64,000 nucleotides of DNA from Papio anubis (lineage: Eukaryota; Chordata; Mammalia; Primates; Cercopithecidae), in assembly GCF_008728515.1 (NCBI RefSeq), contig NC_044980.1, positions 30,334,290 through 30,398,289 of the forward strand. Direction: 5' to 3'. The notes under the pieces are model-generated. The model made no database searches. It was not told the DNA's origin and saw only the letters and a program-made list of their open reading frames with translations. Below, in pieces: positions 1-10,384 of this stretch. A program made the translations under genes and the position numbers. Position 1 is the first letter of the stretch. The number at the start of each line of letters is the position of its first letter.

Positions 1-717
1 AGTTGCCAAAATTATAATGCATAATGAAGATCAAGTCTATTTTTTTCTAAATTAAACAAGACTCTTTGTGTCTGCCCTCTAGGGAAGGTTAATTAATTCA
101 TATCAGGGGAGAAATAATTCCTTTGGCTCCTTCCTTCCCCTTACAGATGGTGGAGGAGGGGAGATTGGGACAAGCCAGAGCAGCCTGTCCATTGGCAAGC
201 ACAGGGTATCAGGGATTATTTTAATATGCAGAGTGAGGCTCTGAGAGACCCCGAATGCTGCCCTTGTTAAGGTAGAAGAGATTTGTTGGAAAACATGGTG
301 TTTCCAGGAGCCAGGAGAAAGGAGAGGGATTGGATGAGAGCCAAATGCATTGGAGGCTAGAGACTGTCAAAGAGAGTTAGTCAAGGATTTTAGACAATCT
401 ATGAATTTGCCAAATAATCAATTATAAGTTGTTTGTATTACAATGGCTCCTACCTCTTATAGATGCATTAATAAAGTTCATTATACATGGGGACGTTTTA
501 ATGGGCAAGGGGCCTGGGGATCAAGGAAGAGGAACACTGTCACATTTGGAAAATCAAGGCATACAATAGGGTGGCACACTTGGAATGGCAAAGTGACTAA
601 TAAAATTGGCAGCTGCAGTTGAAGCCAGAGATGCCTAAAGAAACCAGAGAAGGATGCTAGAGTCCCATGACATATGGGTTGGGCTTCATCAAGACAATGT
701 CACTTGCATTTAAATAT
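1..717. other. Unique non-coding DNA, nothing recognised
   Basis: Mixed AT-rich sequence with no repeat family, RNA gene or sustained open frame that I can identify. Confidence 0.6.
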
Positions 718-822
718 AAAGAAGAAAGAAGAAAAGACAGGAAGAGACAGAGAGCTGGAGAAGAAGTGAAGAAGGAAGGAGAAAAGGAAGAAAGCGTGGG
801 AGCGAGGAAGAAAGAGATAAAG
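718..822. repeat. Purine-rich (GA) low-complexity tract
   Basis: About 105 bases made almost only of A and G, with imperfect GAA/GGA motifs. It lies just upstream of the MST LTR. No function can be assigned. Confidence 0.8.
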
Positions 823-932
823 GTACCTCACTGAAATTTCAGTATTTGTCCCTAGGATCTTGAGATGAAATTAATACTCTCTATAAAATATAAACTTTCT
901 GGCACCACCATCTGGCTAACACAGTCCACCCC

Positions 933-1724
933 TGATGCGATTTGGCTGTGTCCCCACCCAAATCCCATGTCAAATTGTAATCCTCAATTTTGGAGGAGGG
1001 GCCTGGTGGGAAGTGACTGGATCATGGGGGCAGATTTCCCCTTGCTGTTTTCATGACAGTGAGTGAGTTCTCATGAGACCTGGTTGTTTAAAAGTGTGTA
1101 GCACCTCCCCCTTCACTCTCTTCCTCCTTCTCCAGCCATGTAAGACATGCCTGCTTCTCCTTCACCTTCTGCCATGATTGGAAGTTCCCTGAGGTTTCCC
1201 CAGCCATGCTTCCTGTATAGCCTGTGGAATTGTGATTCAATTAAGCCTCTTTTGTGTGTGGTACATATACACTATGGAATACTAGGCAGCCATAAAAAGG
1301 AGCGAGATCATGTCCTTTACAGGGGCATGGATGGACTAGAAGCCATTATCGTCAGCAATTTAACACAGGAACAGAAAACCAAACACCCCATGTTCTCACT
1401 TGTAAGTAGGAGCTGAACGATGAGAACACATGGACACAGGGAGGGGAACAATACACACTGGGGCCTGTCAGGGGAGCAGGGAGAGGGAGAGTATCAAGAT
1501 AATTATTAATAGCTAATGCATGCTGGGCTTAATACCTAGGTGATGGGCTGATAGGTGCAGCAAACCACCATGTCACATGTTTATCTATGTAACAAACCTG
1601 CACATCCTGCACTTGTATCCTGGAATTTAAAATAAAATAAAAATTAATTTTTTAAAAACCTGTTTTCTTCATGAATTACCCATCTCAGGTAGTTCCTCTT
1701 AGCAATGCAAGAATGGACTAATAT
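933..1724 (+). mobile_element. MaLR LTR of the MST group (MSTB-like), split by an L1
   Basis: The left part (933-1255) opens with TGATGCGATTTGGCTGTGTC and carries the MST hallmarks: a GGGGCCTGGTGGGAAGTGAC-type block, an ATCATGGGGGCAG block, and the AAAAGTGTGTAGCACCTCCC block before a CCATGTAAGACATGCC segment. The LTR resumes after the L1 at about 1656 (TTCATGAATTACCC) and ends in GGACTAATATA. No internal retroviral sequence is attached, so this is a solo LTR. Left and right fragments join to nearly a full LTR once the L1 is removed. The exact right edge is uncertain because a Tigger-type element abuts it. Confidence 0.85.
1256..1655 (+). mobile_element. 5'-truncated primate L1 3' end inside the MST LTR
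   Basis: Contains the end of L1 ORF2 (GGAATACTAGGCAGCCATAA), the GTTCTCACTTGTAAGTAGGA segment, the GGGGCCTGTCAGGGG 3'UTR motif and the CTAGGTGATGGGCTGATAGG tail, ending in an A-rich AAATAAAATAAAAATT stretch. An imperfect flanking duplication is visible: AAGCCTCTTTTGT on the left and AAACCTGTTTTCT on the right. The insertion sits in the AATAAA-type region of the LTR. Divergence suggests an older primate L1 (PB or old PA), not a recent copy. Confidence 0.85.
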
Positions 1725-2082
1725 ACCCCCTTATCCACAAGCCATCAAAATACATTTCAAGACTGTCAGTGGATGCCTGAATCTGTGGAAAGCACCAAAC
1801 GCTATATATACTATGTTTTTTCCTATACGAACATGCTTACGATAAAGTTTAATTTATAAATTAGGCACAGTAAGAGATTAACAGTAATAACTAACAATAA
1901 AATAGAATAATTACAACCATATACTATAATAAAAACCAAATGAATGTGGTGTCTGTCTCTGTCTTTTGCTCCCTCTGTCTAAAAATATCTTCTTATACTG
2001 GGCTCGTTTATTTTCTGACCATGACTGACAGAAGGTAACTGAACCTGCAGAAAGAAAAACTGTGGATAATGGGGAACAACTG
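1725..2082 (-). mobile_element. Internally deleted Tigger-type DNA transposon (MER8-like)
   Basis: The inverted ends CCCCCTTATCCACA (left) and TGTGGATAATGGGGAACAAC (right) are near mirror images. They are followed by TA at 2083-2084, as expected for Tc1/mariner target duplication. The interior has the CTATATATACTATGTTTTTT and TAATTTATAAATTAGGCACA segments I associate with the MER8/Tigger group. No transposase remains. The element directly abuts the MST LTR end, so its left edge is approximate. The family name is from memory and less certain than the class. Confidence 0.75.
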
Positions 2083-2315
2083 TATAGCATCAGCTCAGAG
2101 CTGAATGGCCTGACCTTATAAAATTGGTCCCACTTTAATAAGGGTTATTTAGACAGACACTGTAATTACATTTAAACTGTTTTCCATACACCATTAATCA
2201 ATATTATTTTTTCCCACATGTTTGCTGGTTTCATAAACAACAGTTCTGTTTCTTCTATTTGTTTTTCCCCACTTTCCAGTAAGCACCATATTGTGCTTTA
2301 AAAGTGTGTTAAAAT

Positions 2316-2625
2316 GGCAGGCATGGTGGCTCATACCTGTAATCCCAACACTCTGGGAGTCTGAGGCGGGAGGATCACTTGAGTCCAGCAGTTCAAGACC
2401 ACCCTGGGCAAAATAGGGACACCTCATGTGTACAAGTAATTTTCAAAGATTTCTGGGTGTGGTGGCACATATCTGTGGTCTCAGCTACTCAGGAGGCTGA
2501 AGCAGGAGGATCACCTGAGCCTGGGAGGTTATGGCAGCAGTAAGCCATGATCACTCACACCACTTCACTCCAACCTGAGTGAAAGAGACAGACCCAGTCT
2601 CAAAAAAAAAAAAAAAAAAAAAAAA
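2316..2625 (+). mobile_element. Alu, old J-type
   Basis: Complete dimeric Alu with a middle A-rich linker and a 24-base A tail. It is highly diverged and has J-type features (CACTTGAGTCCAGCAGTTCAAG, CACCTGAGCCTGGGAGGTTA). Imperfect flanking duplication AAAAGTGTGTTAAAAT / AAAAGTATGTGAAAT supports retroposition and sets the edges. Confidence 0.9.
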
Positions 2626-2760
2626 GTATGTGAAATACAAAGTCAATCTCTTCATTCAACCTAATTTTGCAATAATGGAGTTAAAATAACAAAAAGTGAA
2701 ACTTACAAATCCTATTGCAAGATGACTTGAATTTTGTAAGCCTAGATAGGGTGATCTGTC

Positions 2761-2825
2761 TGTGTCTCTGTGTGTGTGTGTGTGTGTGTGTATACACATT
2801 CACGTATATATATACACATATATAT
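2761..2825. repeat. Compound (TG)n/(TA)n microsatellite
   Basis: A run of TG dinucleotides passes into TATACACA and TATATA motifs. The core TG run is about 20 bases and is likely length-polymorphic. Confidence 0.9.
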
Positions 2826-2922
2826 GACATGAACCATATTTTTTCCTAACTTTTGGAGTTGGAGAAACAATGACTTGACAAAATTTAGTATGCATGGTAT
2901 GTAGCTTTGTGTTTTTCTATAG

Positions 2923-3098
2923 CAGAAAGGTTAGCAAACTCCAACCTCTGGACCAAAAAAAAAAAAAAACTTTACTGGACTTATTCATTCATTTGCTCTA
3001 CAACAGCAGATGTAGTTGCAACAGATACCACTATATGGCCCACAGAGGCTAAAATTTTTGCTAACTGGCCCTTCACAGGAAAAGTTTGCTGACACCTG
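2923..3098. mobile_element. hAT-type non-autonomous DNA transposon remnant
   Basis: The ends read as an inverted pair: GGTTAGCAAACTCCAACC on the left and AAAGTTTGCTGACACCTG on the right. The interior has the ACCACTATATGGCCCACAGA and TAACTGGCCCTTCACAGGAA blocks of a common mammalian hAT-group element. An A run at 2956-2970 interrupts it. I do not commit to a subfamily name. Confidence 0.7.
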
Positions 3099-3704
3099 CC
3101 ACAGTACATTATCACCAATAGTTATTACCATGGTCTGTGTAGGTGCTCAAAAATATTTAATGAAAATCTGAATTATATAAAGGTTTATTAAGGTTAAAAC
3201 AGCCTGGAATTTTTCCCTCTGCCCCTTCAGATCCATTCTTTACTTTTAGCCAGCTCTGAGCCCTGGAAGCTCATCCTATATGGATGCAACAGCCACAGGG
3301 TCCTTTGCCCATGGTGTCCTGTTGGATGTGGGTGCTCATCAAGGGGAATTCAAAGGGTGGAAGGTTTTAAGGTGCTCCCACCCACAGGTGCCCTCCAGCC
3401 TAGCAGCTGTTGAGTTGATTGTATCCCTCCACGCTCCTGTCTGTCAGTCCCCTCTGAAGTTCCAGCCACTCGTTATGGGTTATGGTCACTACTCCTTTTC
3501 CTGAGCCCCTCAGACCTAGCATAAGGTCTGGCAGATCTTGGTAAGGGGGCTTCATGATTCTTTGTCAGTTTTCCTGCTCTCATGTGTAAATATGTTGTTT
3601 GGTAAGGTCTCCTGGGTTACCCCATTGGAGTGGGCATTTTTCTTCAGGGACCTTGACTGAGGCGCAAAGTAAACCTCCAATGCCTGTACCCATGTAGATG
3701 TGGA
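3099..3704. other. Unassigned sequence, possibly an old repeat
   Basis: Between 3200 and 3665 the sequence is more GC-rich than its surroundings and ends GGGACCTTGACTGAG, resembling the 3' end of an old mammalian interspersed repeat. I cannot name the family. No coding signal is seen. Confidence 0.4.
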
Positions 3705-3905
3705 CTTAAATACTACGTATTTCAGTGACTAGCTGTGTAACTTTGAGAAAGCTCTTTTACTTCCCTAGACTTCTCTGAAAGAGACAGATAATAATATCAA
3801 CTGCAAGGAATAGTTGCAAGAATTGAGTGGTATGTTGATAAAGTGCTTAATACAATGTGGGACACTCAGAAAATTCTCAATAAATAGCATAAATGGCAGC
3901 TAGTA
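3705..3905 (+). repeat. MIR SINE
   Basis: Follows the MIR core in order: GTGACTAGCTGTGTAACTTT, then CTTTTACTTCCCTAGACTTC, then an AATAATATCAACTGCAAGGA block, then GTGGGACACTCAGAAAATTCTCAATAA-type 3' end. Strongly diverged, as expected for a mammal-wide SINE. Confidence 0.8.
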
Positions 3906-3990
3906 TTTTTTTCAGTTTAAACATCTATGACATTCCCACATTAAGAAAAAATCTCAAGAATTAAGTAAAGAATGCATCAGGATGTTAATG

Positions 3991-4314
3991 TTTTTGTTTG
4001 TTTGTTTGTTTTTGTTTTTGTTTTTGTTTTTTGAGACGGAGTCTTGCTCTGTCGCCCAGGCTGGAGTGCAGTGGCCGGATCTCGGCTCACTGCAAGCTCC
4101 GCCTCCCGGGTTTACGCCATTCTCCTGCCTCAGCCTCCCGAGTAGCCGGGACTGCAGGTGCCCGCCACCTCGCCCGGCTAGTTTTCTGCATTTTTTAGTA
4201 GAGATGGGGTTTCACCAGGTTAGCCAGGATGGTCTTGATCTCCTGACCTCATGATCTGCCCGTCTTGGCCTCCCAAAGTGCTGGGATTACAGGCTTGAGC
4301 CACCGCGCCTGGCC
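3991..4314 (-). mobile_element. Young AluY of the Old World monkey AluYRa group
   Basis: Complete Alu on the minus strand with a composite TTTG-rich tail at 3991-4030. Read on the plus strand it has a set of variants absent from human AluY: GTGGCCGGATCTC, CCGGGTTTACGCCATT, CCACCTCGCCCGGCTAGTTT, GCCCGTCTTGGCC and CAGGCTTGAGCCACC. Together these match the cercopithecid AluYRa consensus as I know it. The flanks ATGTTAAT (left, within 3981-3990) and ATGTTAAT (right, from 4316) look like a short target duplication. It has few other changes, so it is young. This is the main evidence for the source lineage. Confidence 0.9.
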
Positions 4315-4400
4315 AATGTTAATATTATCTTGATAACTTTATAGTCAATTCTAACATTATTTTTTCTTCAAGTATTTTGCTTCAAATGACTACATTACAG

Positions 4401-4612
4401 CAGTGATTCTCAATTTGCAACAATTCTCTCCCCTTCTCCCACCCAGGGGACATTGGCAATGTCTGGAGATGTGTTATATTGTAATAATGGGGTAAGGATA
4501 TGCTACAAGCATCCAGAGGGGAGAAGTCAGGGATACAAATAAACATCATGCAATGCAGAGGATGGTCTCTCAAAACAAAAAATTTTCTGGTCCAAAATAA
4601 TGAGAAACCCTA
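4401..4612 (+). mobile_element. MER5A-like hAT-Charlie element
   Basis: Starts CAGTGATTCTCAATTTGCAA and ends AATGAGAAACCCTA, the terminal inverted pair of MER5-type Charlie elements. The interior has the GGGGACATTGGCAATGTCTG and ACATCATGCAATGCAGAGGA blocks typical of MER5A. Confidence 0.85.
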
Positions 4613-7600
4613 AATTAGTGGGATAATTTTAAGCTAACTTTTTGGGGAGCCCAGAAGAGTGAGGAATCCAGTCAACCTTTTATTCCATACACTTTCCAAT
4701 TTGCAATAGCTATCCATGCTAAGAAGGGGGTCAAGAATAGAGTTTTTCTAATATTTCAATGCTAACAGGAAATATTAGTCATAAATAGGCAAATCCCTTA
4801 GAAAACTGTTTTAAAAACTTTTAAAGCAATAAAATTTCCACTGCTCATTAAACATGAAAGTGAGCCAGTTGTATTAACATCCACTTTAATAATTTTAAAA
4901 TGGAAGAAAGCAATTAAGCATTTTGTTCATCATCACAAAATTTAATCATAATACAGGTGGCCTCAGTTACTTATTTTCTCTTCTTCCCCATCTTCTCTCC
5001 AGTTCTATGGCCTCTTCCTCTAAATCCTACAACACAGCAATGCCTTTCTGCTGAGCTACATCACTTTCCACTTTGCCCCGCAATTTCATACACTACACGT
5101 GTATGGAGTCTTTCAGCAATCAAAGAAGCAGAGTATTTTTGTTCATTTGTTTTTTGTTTTATGGGGTGGGGATGTTGTTTCGGGGGGTTATTTAGTTTTT
5201 TGTTTGTTTGTTTACAAAGTGGACACTCTTCCCACTTGTTGTGTTGCGTCTTACCAGTATTGGTATCAGACAGTGTCTGATGGATTCCCTAGTCAATCAG
5301 TGCTTTCAGTTTTTACTTAAAACCATCCTTCTCACCCAGGTTTCTTACACACACACTTCACAGAACTCAGAATCCACAGGAAGGAGGCCACGGGGCTGGC
5401 CTGGAAGACAACTCAGCTACAAACAAACAAGACTCCGTGCCGAACTCAAAATCTCTGCTTCCTTCTGAAGATTAAGTCTTTGTTATTGGGTCAAGCTTAA
5501 CTCCTCCTCCGCCTTTCTCAGAAGGCATCCTCTCCCAAGAAATTTCCTCCATCCTTTGTCCTTTGTGCAATGAGGGGGCAGTGCCCTGCAGGGTTTCAGA
5601 GATGACCAGACATGTCTGTATCCAAGGGGTCTGGCTCAGGCAAGACCCTAGTTCACGGTATTTATCGTAGTCTCACCTCTCACGTAATCAAAGGGATAAG
5701 CTTCAACCCTCCCTGACCCTCAAAATTGCTTAGTAGACCAATATTTTGCTTGCTGAACTCTTTATTAACTCTGATTTTTATCAAATAATCATTATCCAAA
5801 TATTTAATATGATAAAAAATTAATACTATCATAGAAGTCTGACAAGTGAACATGTTCAATGGATACCATGGAATATACCAAGAAAGAGGCATTCAGATGA
5901 TTCTTCAGGTAAGTGCCTTTATTATGCAACTTTAGGGAAAATACAATAAAACCCTATTAAGAATTGCCTTTCTATACCACTAATCCAATTATACTCCGGG
6001 ACAAAATTGTATTTCTGTGTTAAAATGAAATATACTTTATTTCTCTTTCTATCATATAGAAGTATATTGGGTTATTTTCCTTGGTAAAAGTGACTTAATG
6101 GTGATGAATCACACTTGACTACCTTAAAATTAACTCCTGATATATTGCATTATTTACAAATACATGAAATAAGAGCAAAACATCTATTTTTTCTATTAAA
6201 AACTCCTATTTTCTCTTACTGTGTTAATGTGCAGAACAAGGGCAGTTGATGTATTATAATTACATCTTTTTTTTCTCTCGATTCAGCAGAGGATATACTA
6301 GATTTTAGAAGCTCAAACAGAAAGACCTTTGAATAGATTTAGAACTGCGAAGATGAAATGCAGGAGTGAATGTACAAAGACGTAATACTCGGGGTCATTC
6401 TTGGGCTTTGTCTCCAGAGAGTCACTTCCAATGGCACCAGAAAGGTTTGTGCAAGGCAGTCGTCTGCCCACAACAGCAGGGTGACTGTCTATGATTGTGG
6501 GATCTTGGAGATGGTGTGCTGCCAAGGTCAAAGAACACAGAAACAGGACCGTACAATGGCTTCTGTTCTGAGAAAGAATGTTCTGCCACATATATAAATG
6601 TGGATTGAAGAGAAAAGTGGCATTTTAGCAATTTTGTGAAAATGGAAGACATCTAGTAAACTAAACCTGTGTTCTTCTCAGGGTCAGCTAATGTAACTCC
6701 AAAAAACATTCTGCTCAGTTAAACATGCATGAAGAAGTTATATTTTGTATATATGTACTTCCCAGTGAGATTAGCGCTTTTTCAAGGAGATACCTTATTG
6801 AATAGGTTTTTCAACTTCTCATGTTCACATTCTTGAAAGACTAATGGATCCTTCATTAAAGACATCACAGCTTTTCGGGTGTCATGCTTGAAGACACACA
6901 ATGAATTGGTCATTAAGGAAATTCAGCCACGCAGAAAGGACAGGAGAACAACTGGTTGACTCTTCTAATGACTCAGACAATGCTGGCAAAGCTGCTTTCA
7001 CTTATGGCTGGTTTATAGTTGCAGAACAAGCATTAATTTTTCAGACATAACAAAAAGGTGAAAGATTCAACCACCTCAGGAGCAAGTGTCCACCTTCTGG
7101 AAAAACAGTTTGCTTACTGGTGTTTTTCATCAAAACAGATCTATTCGTAGGTGACTGCTGTCCCATTCTGTTGCTTCTGGCTGAAAAATTTTGTGCATCT
7201 TAGACATAAGTCAAAGTAATCACACCTAGGTACCTAATTACTTTCTCATTCAATCATATGGATTCAAGAGAACACACCTTTAAGATTACGGTATTTTGAA
7301 ATAGACATGCATGTTGCATTATCCTCATTGCTCCGTGTGGCTTTGTTTACCTCAGGCTGAGTCTGTTTTGATTTCTTACTAGCAATGCCAGACCCTTTGC
7401 TTGCCCATTGTGTCTGGTTAACCAGGCCTTCCCATGAAAGTCTCAGGAATGAATAGCTCTGTATTCCTTCATCTGAGATTGTCTAAATATTTGAACTCAA
7501 GATTTTTCTGTATCTGGCTGAAAGGTGAATGAGAATTAGAGAGGAAACCTAGTGTCTGACAGCAACTTCACAATCCCCTTCTCCTCCCCTTTGTCATAGG

Positions 7601-8286
7601 GAAAAAGGTTCTGGTGAAGGTTGTTCTTTCAAGGATAAGCTGACAATTTGCTAAGCCTGTGTAAAAGCACTCTGGCAACTTCTTGATTAATTTTGAGATT
7701 TTTTTTCACCTTGTGGTGCTTCAAGGCCAAATGAGCCTTCAAGGAGGTCATAGGAATGTAAGATCATAAGAAATGCCATAATAGGTCAAATTAATGAGCC
7801 AGTTAGTGTGATACGCTGTCTCTGAGAGTGGCAACAAGGTACATTTTGTGCATGTTGTCAACTTCAAAATATTTGAGGCTATAAGCAGCAGTGTTTCTCA
7901 GATCAAGTATCTATTTCAAATGTCTGTGACTTCCTTTATTAATGTGCAATACATCTTTATCCACAAATTCACTTAAACCCATCTGATGATGTTTTAAATC
8001 ATGCACTACTTTTTGTATCATGAGCTTTATAAATGTTTTCTCTAATTTTGCCTAAACTGCTTGTGTCACATTTTCAAGGGTTTCCCGATTGGAGCTGATA
8101 GACCAGTGACTGTGGTTGTATGCACATCATTTGATTGAGGTCTCCGTACTGAGTTGACTAAATGGTAAAGCCTTTCAAACAGGTGGTGGTAGACTATCCA
8201 CCTGCAACTCCTAGCACTTTCGGCCAGCTTTTCCTTTATTGCTCCAGGGTCAATACGTTCTATTTTATACTCAGATATTTCCATTA
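4613..8286. other. Repeat-poor unique block
   Basis: About 3.7 kb in which I recognise no Alu, L1, LTR or DNA transposon. It includes a TTTG-rich patch near 5190-5215 and a more GC-rich interval at 5330-5670. Open frames of up to 107 codons occur on both strands, without coding-like codon use or recognisable protein similarity. Confidence 0.55.
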
Positions 8287-8291
8287 GTTAG

Positions 8292-8667
8292 TTTTTTGGT
8301 TGACTTGGGCTGCTATAAGAAAATACCATAGGCTGGATGTCTTAAACAACAGATAGTTATTTCATTCTCACAGTTCTGGAAGGTGGGAAGACCGAGAGCA
8401 AGGTGCCAGCCCATTCGGTTCCTGATGAAGGCCCTTTTCCTTGTCTGCCTTCTCACTGTGTCCCCACATGGCAAAGAGAGACAAAGTATGCTCTGCTTTT
8501 TCTTCCTCTTGCTATAAAAGCACTAATCCCACCACGTGGACCCCATTCTCATGACCTCATCTAAATCTAATTACCTCTCTAAGGCCCCATCTCTACATAC
8601 CACCACATTAGGGATTAGAGCCTCGACATAAGAATTTGGGAAAGACACAAACATTCAGTCCATAACA
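8292..8667 (-). mobile_element. Intact MLT1-type MaLR solo LTR
   Basis: Read on the minus strand it starts TGTTATGGACTGAATG and follows MLT1 order: AATGTGGTGGTATGTAGAGA, TAATTAGATTTAGATGAGGT, GCCATGTGGGGACACAGTGA, GAACTGTGAGAATGAAATAA, then GTTTAAGACATCCAGCCTATGG. A 5-bp duplication GTTAG is exact on both sides (8287-8291 and 8668-8672), so both LTR ends are preserved and no internal region was retained. Confidence 0.9.
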
Positions 8668-8672
8668 GTTAG

Positions 8673-9171
8673 CCAATTTCCTCTTTTTACCAGAAAGAAC
8701 TAATCGGGATTCTTCTCACTAAATAAATAAATAAACAGTGTTTCTCAGGACTTCACAACAGAAGCTGGACTATCAAGGATGTACAATGTGCACTCGACAT
8801 GGGTCCATGAGCAGCTGGGCTGTGGAGATGTATTTTTAATTGACAACAAAAAAATTAGCAATTCAAAAACCCATTGAAAAGGCAAGAATAAGGAACAAAA
8901 ATGGGTATTGTGTTCTTTTATCCACAACAATAAAATAACTTTGGTACAAGATCTGTCTGGCATGTTCCAGAATAAATGAAAACCCAAATGAAACAAAATG
9001 ACATTTTATCAGACTGAAAGGAAGCAAGCATTTAATTTTTAAAAAGGAGAGAAGAGGAATCCATGCCTGGAGTTGCAGAAGTTCACATGAGGGCCTCTCC
9101 GCCCCTGCTAAACTGCCTGCTATCTTGCCCCACTGCTATCATAATTTTTGGTTGGTTAAGAATGAGATGGC
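8673..9171. other. Unique sequence with a short (AAAT)n run
   Basis: A small AAATAAATAAAT run at about 8721-8735; otherwise nothing recognised. Confidence 0.5.
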
Positions 9172-9275
9172 TCAATCTTAGAACCAGAAGGGATGTGAGA
9201 GATTTTTTCTGGTAGTATAGGTAAAGAAACTGGACTTCAGAGAGTTTAAATGGCTTTCTTGCAGCCACACAGCTG
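9172..9275 (-). repeat. Ancient SINE/LINE remnant (MIR-like)
   Basis: Has the order AGAACCAGAAGGGATGTGAG, AAAGAAACTGGACTTCAGAG, then GCAGCCACACAGCTG, typical of the reverse complement of MIR or a related mammal-wide element. Short and diverged. Confidence 0.5.
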
Positions 9276-10384
9276 TTTTTTTGTCTTGGGCAAAGATAGG
9301 TCTTAGATGCAAGTATGTTGGCCACCAAGCAGGCATGGACAGCAGGGCTGCCCTGGCTCCATGCCTATAGATGGGATCTGTTCTTTCTTGGGACCATGTA
9401 AGGTTATTACCAGGATGTCTTCCTGCAATAAGACTTTCTTTTCTTCTAAACTCACACATCGCATGCACTTATTTAGTGAGTAATTAAAAAGAAAAAGGCA
9501 AAACAAATACACCCAAATCCTACCTTCATTTCTCAATCTATCGAGTAATCCAATAAATTATTTACTTTTGGATTACTTGGGTTAAACAGCATTCCCTGCA
9601 TACTAGATGAGATGTCTTTGATCTTGAGCTTCTTTTAAATAAATAGTTCTATCAAAATAGAATGGCCTTAACTTTCAGCCCTGGGAATAAACAAATAGTC
9701 TCAATCAATGATGCTGAGACAACCATTTAATATTTTTCAAGAGGCTAAGAAAAGAAATATTTTCATGCCTGTAACATTAAGTCAGAAATAGCCTTTGGCA
9801 CATATTTCGCTTGGTCTTTTCAAAGGTTGTGGGAAAATATGGGGAAAAATATATAAGCAAAATTAGCAAGGCTACCATGACAACAGCAAGTACGCAGAGG
9901 CAGAGCTAAAACTCTGGAACTCTCAGAGGGAAGGAAAGGAGGGTCCTTAGGATAGTTATCAGGAAAGAGACATCAAGCATAAAGAGAATCATTGCTAAGT
10001 GGACAGATACTGGAACAGATATTTATTATAATGGATTTCCTGTGGTGTGAAATTTTATCAAAACGGCACTGTTACTGGGGAGAGACTATTTGTTTGAAAT
10101 TATAAGTGGTTTTTGTTGTAGTGAACTCAATGTAGAAATAGATGTCCGACACATTCATTTCTGTGGGCTGTCATTTGTTTTTGTTTAACACACACAAGAA
10201 GCTGCATGTTTGAGAGTAAGGATAAAAATATGTAGAGAAGTTTTTTTTAATTGAGTTCTCCAAAGTGGCTGAGTCAGGACTCAAGAGTAGACACCGGGCC
10301 TACCAGTGCTCTTTCTATCACAGCATGATTTTTTTTTTTTTTTTTTTTTTTGCATTTAACTTGTAAGCCTTAAATGCTTACATT
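9276..10384. other. Unique sequence with a T homopolymer
   Basis: A run of more than 20 T at about 10329-10352 has no recognisable retroposon body attached. Otherwise AT-rich unique DNA. Confidence 0.5.

Noticed and set aside
3982..4254. 90-codon plus-strand frame with a plausible-looking peptide
   Set aside because: It is the antisense reading of the AluYRa element; similar frames recur in the other minus-strand Alus.
6313..6652. Three overlapping open frames on both strands
   Set aside because: No recognisable product, no splice signals in a consistent order, and mutual overlap on opposite strands suggests chance.
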